From a virus: a stretch of 21,547 nt of DNA. The notes beneath the pieces were generated by a model. It was not told where the DNA came from, ran no database searches, and worked only from the letters and a program-made list of their open reading frames with translations. A program made the position numbers and the translations under genes. Below are positions 12,010 to 19,100 of the stretch, piece after piece. Every line of letters begins with the position of its first letter. Position 1 is the first letter of the stretch. Location: the IMG/VR virus record IMGVR_UViG_3300008114_000172, positions 1 to 21,547 of that record. One strand, given 5' to 3'.

Positions 12010-14570
12010 TGTCTGACTTAAAAACCTCACTACTTGTTAATCGCCAAGTTCCAGAGTTTATTCGGGAAGAATATCCCCTATTCATTACATTTTTGGAAGC
12101 TTACTATGAATACCTTGAAACAAAACAAGGTTCTGAACTTAATGATTTAACAGCTAAAGCAAAAGATTTAAGATACCTCTCCGATGTGGATTCATCTATT
12201 GATGATTTTGAATCTAACTTCTTTAACAGTTATGCTTCACTCATACCAAAAGATGTTCAGGTTGACAAAGCTTTCCTTATTAAAAATGTTTTACCTTTAT
12301 ACTTGTCAAAAGGTTCAGAAGGCGCATTTAAGTTATTATTCAGAATGCTCTTTAATGATGAGGTTGAAGTTCTTCTACCAAAAAATAATGTATTAAGAGC
12401 TTCAGATGGTAAATGGACAATTGATAATGTTCTTCGTATTGAAACCGATATACGAAGTATCTATATTGCCAAAGGTAATAATTCTGTCAACGCTGTTGCT
12501 TCAGGTAACACTACATTCTTATTAGCTCAGCAACCAACTAATGGTGACATTTCAGTTTATGTGAATGATGTATTAAAAACTGAATTAACTGATTATTATT
12601 TCCGTAAAGAAACTAAAAAACTCATATTCTATACAGCACCTTCAGCTAATTCTGAAGTTAAAATAGTTTATTCTGATTTTAATATTGAGTTACTGAATAA
12701 TCGTAAAGTAACAGGTGTAACTTCTGGTGCAACAGCACTAATTGAAAAAGCTACAAAGAGAATTATTACTGACCAATTAAACCTTGGTTTCCCATTTGAA
12801 TTATTCATTAATGAAAAAACACTTCTTGGTTCATTTGAACAAGGTGAATTAGTTGAAACCGATGTAATTGCTGATGATGGTTCTCTCATCACATTAGAAG
12901 CCGATACATTCTCCTTTGTCAATCGTATTAATATTATTCAAGGCGGCGCAAGTTATAATGTGGGTGATGTTGTTACAGTTACAGGCGGTGGAGCTGAAGA
13001 AGATGCTACTGCAATCGTTGAAGATGTTGTTGAAGGATATATTGATGCTATTGTAGTCAATTATGGTGGTGCTGGTTTTGCTGATGGTGGTGATATTATC
13101 GTATCAGGAATTGCACCTCTATTATTAGACCTTGCGATTGACGGTGTTGATGCAACAGGTGTGGCTAATTCAACATCAAACACCTATACAGTCAACAATG
13201 ATGTCATAGAAACTTACGCTAACACACTTATTTCTGCCTCTGATTATGGTTTTCCAAGCACAATTATTCCTGCTGGTGAAAATGTAGCTACTGTAATTGC
13301 TGATGCTTTAACTTCTTTAGAATTAACAGGCCTTGGTCCAATTACCAATGTGATTGTTCTTTTCTCTAATACTAACACAACAATTTCACCAACACTAGAT
13401 GCTTTTGGTGCAACATATACAGCTGGTAATAATACATTCAGTATTAAAACAAATGGTTCAGTAGGCCGTATTAAAATTAATAATGGTGGAACAGGATATG
13501 CCGTTGGTGAAGAAATCATTTTTGGTTCTAATCCAATAGGAACAAATGGTCGTGGTGCAGCTGCAACTGTCAAATCTGTATTAGCTAACGGACAAATTAC
13601 ACAGATTGAAATTCAGCCATCAAGAATCACAGGAACAGCCAATATCTTAAATAATACATCTGAACTTATTGGTACAGGAACAAACTTTGGCACAGACATC
13701 AGAGTTGGTGACAGAATCATTATTAATAATGAAAGTCGTTACATCAATTCAATTTCAAATGTTACTCATGCAAATGTAAATGTGAACTTTACTTCTACTG
13801 CCACAGGTAAAAAAGTAGGCCGCTATGGAGTTTATCCTATTGGTGGTGTAAGTTATACACAAGGTAATTTCCCAACAGTTTCAGTATCAACTATTTCTGG
13901 TGTCAATGCAAACATTGAAATTACATCAACAATGAGTAATGGAGAAACATTAACACCATTTATTGGTAATACACAACCTGGTCAAATCGTAAGTATCAAA
14001 GTATTAAGTGGTGGTTCTGGATATGAATATATCCCACAAGTTGATTTGACTGGTATTGGTAACGGATTAGCTACTGCAAATGCACAGATTGAAGCTGGTT
14101 ATATAACTCTACCTGGTCGTTGGACAACTTCAGATTCTATTCTTTCTACTTCTGAAAGAAAATTACAAGGTCGTGATTACTATGTGGATTATTCTTATGT
14201 GACATCTTCACTTACAGAATTTGCAAAATACAAAGCTATATTAAAACAACTCATGCACCCAGCTGGTTTCATAAACTACGCTGACTTGAATGAGTTTGCA
14301 ACAATTACATCAAATACAATTACAATTTCAACCACATCAGCCAATACGATTTCTGGTACTGTAGCTATTACAAACGGTTCTATCTATGTAAATGGTACTA
14401 ACACTAAATTTAATGTGGCTAATACAAGAGGCACTCTTACTGTTGGTGACAATGTGTCTGTTAGTGGTGTAATTAGAACAGTAAGTAACATCATAAGTAA
14501 TACAAACCTTGCGGTTTCAGTTGCATTTACTTCAAATGCAAGCGCACAAACTCTTATTATATTGACATAA
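12009..14570 (+). CDS. 7: Baseplate wedge protein gp7-like
   Basis: 853 residues; T4 gp7 is 1032. The N-terminal 130 residues are those of environmental T4-like wedge proteins: VPEFIREEYPLFITFLEAYYEYLE, a LRYLSDVDSSIDDFE helix, DKAFLIKNVLPLYLSKGS and FKLLFRMLFNDEVEVLLPK. The rest is largely beta structure and modular: three Gly-Tyr units (about 305-368, 488-537, 660-699) and two further modules of the GT..I.N.S....GT.T.F type (541-603, 780-853). A conserved helical segment near 740-770 (TEFAKYKAILKQLMHPAGF) lies between modules. Position between gene 6 and gene 8, as in T4, and large size support gp7; the repeat-rich centre could hardly be assigned by itself. Adjacent gp8 starts 9 bp later. 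Confidence 0.75.
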   Translation: MSDLKTSLLVNRQVPEFIREEYPLFITFLEAYYEYLETKQGSELNDLTAKAKDLRYLSDVDSSIDDFESNFFNSYASLIPKDVQVDKAFLIKNVLPLYLSKGSEGAFKLLFRMLFNDEVEVLLPKNNVLRASDGKWTIDNVLRIETDIRSIYIAKGNNSVNAVASGNTTFLLAQQPTNGDISVYVNDVLKTELTDYYFRKETKKLIFYTAPSANSEVKIVYSDFNIELLNNRKVTGVTSGATALIEKATKRIITDQLNLGFPFELFINEKTLLGSFEQGELVETDVIADDGSLITLEADTFSFVNRINIIQGGASYNVGDVVTVTGGGAEEDATAIVEDVVEGYIDAIVVNYGGAGFADGGDIIVSGIAPLLLDLAIDGVDATGVANSTSNTYTVNNDVIETYANTLISASDYGFPSTIIPAGENVATVIADALTSLELTGLGPITNVIVLFSNTNTTISPTLDAFGATYTAGNNTFSIKTNGSVGRIKINNGGTGYAVGEEIIFGSNPIGTNGRGAAATVKSVLANGQITQIEIQPSRITGTANILNNTSELIGTGTNFGTDIRVGDRIIINNESRYINSISNVTHANVNVNFTSTATGKKVGRYGVYPIGGVSYTQGNFPTVSVSTISGVNANIEITSTMSNGETLTPFIGNTQPGQIVSIKVLSGGSGYEYIPQVDLTGIGNGLATANAQIEAGYITLPGRWTTSDSILSTSERKLQGRDYYVDYSYVTSSLTEFAKYKAILKQLMHPAGFINYADLNEFATITSNTITISTTSANTISGTVAITNGSIYVNGTNTKFNVANTRGTLTVGDNVSVSGVIRTVSNIISNTNLAVSVAFTSNASAQTLIILT
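12927..13112 (+). repeat. Gly-Tyr beta-repeat, copy A in gp7-like gene
   Basis: Residues about 307-368: INIIQGGASYNVGDVVTVTG, then a variant second half with IVVNYGGAGFADGGDIIVSG. Same layout as the gp6 units: I-x-x-x-G-G-x-x-(Y/F), then a V-V-T-V-T-G-G strand. Confidence 0.6.
13470..13619 (+). repeat. Gly-Tyr beta-repeat, copy B in gp7-like gene
   Basis: Residues 488-537: IKINNGGTGYAVGEEIIFG, a GRGAAATVKSV stretch, and a QITQIEIQP strand. It matches the G-GA-A-A-V, G-I--I-V layout of the gp6 units. Confidence 0.6.
13629..13817 (+). repeat. GT-NxS-GTGT beta module, first copy in gp7-like gene
   Basis: Residues 541-603 read TGTANILNNTSELIGTGTNF, then VGDRIIINNESRYINSISN and a NVNFTSTATG strand. 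It is similar to the C-terminal module of the same protein: GT-start, N-x-S, GT-x-T-x-F, VGD, a strand pair, and FTS-x-A. Confidence 0.6.
13986..14106 (+). repeat. Gly-Tyr beta-repeat, copy C in gp7-like gene
   Basis: Residues 660-699: IVSIKVLSGGSGYEYIPQVD, then LTGIGNGLATANAQIEAGYI. The I-x-V-x-x-G-G-x-G-Y pattern and the alanine-rich second strand match the other units. Confidence 0.6.
14346..14567 (+). repeat. GT-NxS-GT beta module, second (C-terminal) copy in gp7-like gene
   Basis: Residues 780-853: TISGTVAITNGSIYVNGTNT, then KFNV, LTVGDNVSVSGVIRTVSN and VAFTSNASAQ. It ends the protein and repeats the layout of residues 541-603. Confidence 0.6.
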
Positions 14571-14573
14571 ATA
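14566..14573 (+). promoter_or_regulatory. TATAAATA-like box (CATAAATA) before gene 8
   Basis: The junction reads GACATAAATAAAGACCATGC. CATAAATA matches 7 of 8 bases of the late core and contains the stop of the previous gene. Initiation about six bases downstream would fall on ATG 14580, giving a leaderless message. The AAAGA stretch could equally be read as a weak ribosome site. Confidence 0.25.
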
Positions 14574-14579
14574 AAGACC

Positions 14580-16190
14580 ATGCCATCAATAACTACTAAA
14601 AAACTAGGTTACAATAACGCCAAACTGTGGCGTAATGCCTTATACAATTCAGGTGCAACCGATCCTGTCCTTTATATCTTTATAGGCAATCATGTTCCAT
14701 ATGCAAATGAAGCTTCGCCAGATTCTATCGTAGATACGGTTGATGCTGAAAAAGATGTATGGGATAACATGTATGCAGCCAAGAAACTTACTGCTAATGA
14801 TATTGAATTAGTTATTCCTAGGGTTAATTGGTCAGGCAATACTAAATTCCGTCAGTATGATGACACTATCACTATTGACAATCTATTAAGTGCCAATACA
14901 TCGCAAAATCTAAAACCGATGTATATCATTACCACAGAGCGTAATGTTTATAAGTGTATGTCTAATAATGCTTCTGCTAATTCAACAGTAGAGCCAACAG
15001 GCGACTATTCAACTTCAAATGGTAATATTGCTACTGCCGATGGTTACATTTGGAAATACATGTATAATGTTAAACCATCAAACAAATTCTTAACAACTGA
15101 TTGGGTTCCAGCGCCATCATCAACAAATCAATTAGATTACAATGTAGATAATACAGGTGTGGTTGATGGTGAATTGACTTCTATTGTGGTGACTACATCT
15201 GGTACAAACTACCGTCAAGCCTCTAATGTGCTTGTGAATGGTTTCACTTCAGGTCAAACAACACTCACTTTAGCCAATACTGCTCGTATTTTACAGATTT
15301 TCAATGTGACTGCACTTGCTAACCTTGCTAACATGGCTATTTCTGGCACAGGTATTGCAGCTGGCACATACATTAGTAATACTGCAAATGCTACAGGTGT
15401 TTTAACACTTTCTACTGCTACAACGGCTTCTGGTGGTAATACAAATAATATGACCATTTCAACCAGAGTTTATATTGATGGTGATGGAACAGGTGTGATT
15501 GCATCAGCTACACTTTCAAATACAACTTCAGGCGTATCATCAGCTAATGCGAATGTTTCAAAGATTACAGTTACCACAATCGGCACAGGATACTCAAGAG
15601 CTAATGCTTACATCTACGGTTCAGGAACAAATGCGACTGCTCGTGTGATTCTTTCACCAAAATATGGTCATGCTTATAATCCTGCAAAAGAATTAGGCGC
15701 TTCAAACATTATGACAGCCTCTCGTATAGGTGAAATTGATTCTACTGAAGGTGGGTTAATCTCATCAAATACTTCTTTCCGTCAGTATGGACTTCTTGCC
15801 AATCCGCATAAATACGGTAATACTTCGGCAGTAACCCAATCAACAGCCAATTCTGTGATTTCACAAACAACAGACTTAACGCTAGTTGCAGGTTCAAGTT
15901 ATACTTTAGACGAATATGTTTACCAAGGAAGTTCAGCAAGTGATGCTTCTTTCTATGGTTATTTGAACGCTCAAACATCTAATGAAGTTCAAATAAGTAA
16001 GGTTCAAGGAACAGTAACAATTGGTCTTCCATTGGTTGGTGCAACATCTGGTGTGTCCAGAGTTGTGATTACTAAAACCAATCCAGAATTCCAACCATAT
16101 AGTGGTGATATTCTTTATGCCGAGAATATTGTTAAAACAGAACGAGAAGATGGCCAGGCAGAAAATATTAAATTTGTTGTTAGATTTTAG
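14580..16190 (+). CDS. 8: Baseplate wedge protein gp8
   Basis: 536 residues; T4 gp8 is 334. The N-terminus is typical: LGYNNAKLWRNALY, then LYIFIGNHVPYAN, DVWDNMYAAKKLTANDIELV, IPRVNWSG..KFRQYDD, MYIITTERNVYKCMSNN, and DGYIWKYMYNVKPS. The gp8 core resumes at KYGHAYNPAKELGASNIM and runs to the end (FQPYSGDILYAENI). Residues about 197-355 are an insert rich in Thr, Asn, Ser and Gly, bounded by Gly-Tyr units (TTSGTNYRQASN, TTIGTGYSRANA) with an alanine-rich module between them; the insert accounts for most of the extra length. gp8 is a wedge dimer linking gp7 to gp10 in T4. Next gene begins 9 bp after the stop. Confidence 0.88.
   Translation: MPSITTKKLGYNNAKLWRNALYNSGATDPVLYIFIGNHVPYANEASPDSIVDTVDAEKDVWDNMYAAKKLTANDIELVIPRVNWSGNTKFRQYDDTITIDNLLSANTSQNLKPMYIITTERNVYKCMSNNASANSTVEPTGDYSTSNGNIATADGYIWKYMYNVKPSNKFLTTDWVPAPSSTNQLDYNVDNTGVVDGELTSIVVTTSGTNYRQASNVLVNGFTSGQTTLTLANTARILQIFNVTALANLANMAISGTGIAAGTYISNTANATGVLTLSTATTASGGNTNNMTISTRVYIDGDGTGVIASATLSNTTSGVSSANANVSKITVTTIGTGYSRANAYIYGSGTNATARVILSPKYGHAYNPAKELGASNIMTASRIGEIDSTEGGLISSNTSFRQYGLLANPHKYGNTSAVTQSTANSVISQTTDLTLVAGSSYTLDEYVYQGSSASDASFYGYLNAQTSNEVQISKVQGTVTIGLPLVGATSGVSRVVITKTNPEFQPYSGDILYAENIVKTEREDGQAENIKFVVRF
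15168..15645 (+). repeat. Gly-Tyr unit insert within gp8
   Basis: Residues about 197-355 of gp8 are absent from the compact T4 gp8. SIVVTTSGTNYRQASNVLVN and KITVTTIGTGYSRANAYIYG at the two ends follow the same I-x-V-T-x-x-G-x-x-Y pattern as the units in gp6 and gp7. Between them lies a module rich in TSG, TLTL and NNMTIS strands. Confidence 0.55.
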
Positions 16191-16199
16191 AGGAAATAA
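16191..16199 (+). promoter_or_regulatory. Ribosome binding site fixing the DUF4815 gene start
   Basis: TAGAGGAAATAAATG: an AGAGGA Shine-Dalgarno sequence overlapping the gene 8 stop, about 5 bases before ATG 16200. This supports ATG 16200 as the start of the long open frame. Confidence 0.6.
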
Positions 16200-19100
16200 A
16201 TGAGTATCAATACTAATTTTAATGTGAACCCATATTATGACGACTTTGATGAAGATAAGAAATTTCTTCGCATGTTGTTCAAACCTGGTTATGCTGTTCA
16301 AGCTCGTGAATTAACTCAACTTCAAACAATCTTACAAAAACAAGTAGAGCGTTTTGGTAATCATGTATTCAAAAACGGTTCTGTGGTTTCTGGCGGCACA
16401 ACATTTTTACAAGATGCTACCTATCTAAAATTAGATTCAACATATGCTGGCACAGCAGTTACTGCCAATAACTTCATTGGCGCTACAATTGTTGATTCTG
16501 TTTCTGCACCAACAAAACGAGCAGAAGTTATTAAAGTCTATGATGCTGATACAGGCACAGGTGACCCTAAAACTCTATTAGTAAAACAAATCTTCGGTAC
16601 CGCATTTACACCTGGTGACACCATTTACACTTTTGAAGCATCACCAACAACAGCTAATATTTCAACATCTGGCGTAGGCACAGGTCAAATATTCTCTGTT
16701 ACAGAAGGTGTTTACTTCTATGATGGTTTCTTCATTCAAAATGATGCACAAACTATCGCTACATCAAAATATTCTAGCACAACAGCTAATGCAAGAATTG
16801 GTTTTGAAATCACAGAATCAACAATCACATCAAGTTCAGACACTTCATTATTAGACCCAGCGCAAGATGCTTCTAACTACCAAGCTCCAGGTTCTGATAG
16901 ATTTAAGATTAATTTAACATTAGCTACTCGTAGTTTAGATTCTACCGACACAACACAGTTTATTGAATTAGCTCGTGTTGAATATGGTGTTCTTACTCGT
17001 AGTTATCGTTTCCCAATTTACTCTGTGCTTGAAGATACTTTAGCACGAAGAACATATGATGAATCAGGTAACTACACAGTTCGCCCATTCCAAATCTCAT
17101 TACAAACAAACACATCTAATACAGCTAACATGGATGTTATCCTATCTCCAGGTAAAGCTTATGTGTTTGGTTATGAATATGAAACGATTGCACCAACAAC
17201 ACTTACAATCGCAAAACCTCGTGATACAGATTCAGTAGCTAATAAGAGAATTACTGCTGACTATGGTAACTTCGTTTATACGAACGGCCACTATGGTTCA
17301 TTCCCAATTAATAGTTTAACGACTGTTGATTTGCATTGTGTACCTAACGCTTCTATTAATTTAACATCAACAGCTACTATCACAAATACTAAAGTTGGTA
17401 CAGCTCGTGTTAAATCTATTTCATACGATTCTGCTGCTAATACAGCTGACGCATCAACATACGAATATAAAACATATCTTTTTGATGTAAGTATTGGTTC
17501 TATTACAGGTACAATTAATACCGCAACATCAAGTTCAGTTACGATTGGTAATGTAACTGCTGGCCAAATTTATTCATCTGTTACCGATGCTTATAAGGGT
17601 GCTAAACTTCGTATTACTTCTGGTCCAGGTTCTAGTGAATCACCAAAAACAATTACAGGATTTACTTCTGCTACACAAACATTAGCTTTGGCAGAAACTT
17701 TTGTTACAACACCAAATAACACATCTGTATTTGCAATTGACTTTGAGTTTAATGATGTAGATTCTATCGCTACATTCTCAAGCACAACAAGAATTAATAC
17801 TGCTGATATTGATTCTCGTTCTAAAGATGCAGCTTCAACTTATACTGACGCTTTCTTAACCGATTCAAGATATGAACCTACTATATTCTCATTAGGTCAA
17901 GAATATATTACACAAAATTCTATTGCTGATTTCTCATTCTCATATCGTAGATTATATGAAAGCCAAACATTTGTATCTTCAGATTCACCAGCGTTATCAG
18001 TAAGTTCTGGTGAAAGTATAGCTTCTGCTACATCTACTTCAGCGATTGCAACAAATTATCAAGTGGTCGTAACAAGTGCTGGTACATCACCTTATACTGT
18101 GGGTCAAACTGTTCCTGCTGATAAGATTACATCTGTCAATACAACAACTCGTAAATTGACTATTACCAATGCTAATAACATGACTGCAAATATTATTGCA
18201 ACGATTGACTTTACATTAGCTTCTGGTAGTCCAGCAAAAACAAAAACATTAGTATCAGCAAACGCAACAGTTCAAACAACTGGCGGTGAAGACATATTTG
18301 CCAACTCATCTGTTTTAGTATATGCTTCACAAGGTCAAACAACAATTGCAAACACATTCGTTGTTAAAACACCAGATACAGCTCAATCATTATATGTTTC
18401 AGATGTCATTGAAATTGTTGGTGTATATGATTATAACGGTGCTGCTGTGGCAAACACAGGTTACACCGATGTAACTTCAAAATACTCATTTAATAATGGT
18501 CAAAAAGATTCTTACTATGACCATGCGTATATTAAATTAAAACCAGGTCAAACACCACCAGCTGGTCCATTGGTTGTAAGATATAACCTTTATACATCAT
18601 CTGGCGCTGGATTCTTTACAGTTGATTCATATCCAAATTATGCAGCAATACCAGCATATACATCACCAACTTCAGGTAATGAATATGATTTGCGTGATAG
18701 TTTAGACTTTAGACCTGTTCGCAGAAATGCAACAGCCGCTATTGGTTCTGCCGTTCAGTTTGATGTAGATTCATCAACAACTGGTCCAAAGATTCCAGAA
18801 AACGGTTCAGACATTTTATTAGACTATAACTATTATTTACCTAGAATAGATAAAGTCGTTCTTCATAAAAATAGAACTTTTGATGTCATTAAAGGATCAT
18901 CAGCTCTTAATGCTGTGCCACCAAAAGACAAAGATGACACAATGAATCTTTATGTTTTGCGTGAACCAGCTTATGTAGCTAACACAGGTGACATTCAAGT
19001 CCAATATGTTAATAATCGCCGATACACCATGCGTGATATTGGTACAATTGAAAAGCGTGTTGAAAATCTTGAATACTACACTTCATTGTCATTACTTGAA

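Noticed and set aside
12184-12396. A 70-codon plus-strand frame inside the gp7-like gene
   Set aside because: It overlaps the conserved N-terminal helical domain of that gene in another frame and reads as Leu/Tyr/Ser-rich noise.
15807-15815. CATAAATAC inside gene 8, identical to part of the late promoter at 5232
   Set aside because: It is in the middle of conserved gp8 coding sequence (NPHKYGNTS) with no gene start downstream; chance in AT-rich sequence.
10487-16301. Minus-strand open frames of about 60-120 codons opposite genes 6, 7, 8 and the DUF4815 gene
   Set aside because: They are shadows of AT-rich, Thr/Asn-rich coding sequence with no family resemblance; the largest also crosses the gene 8/DUF4815 junction.
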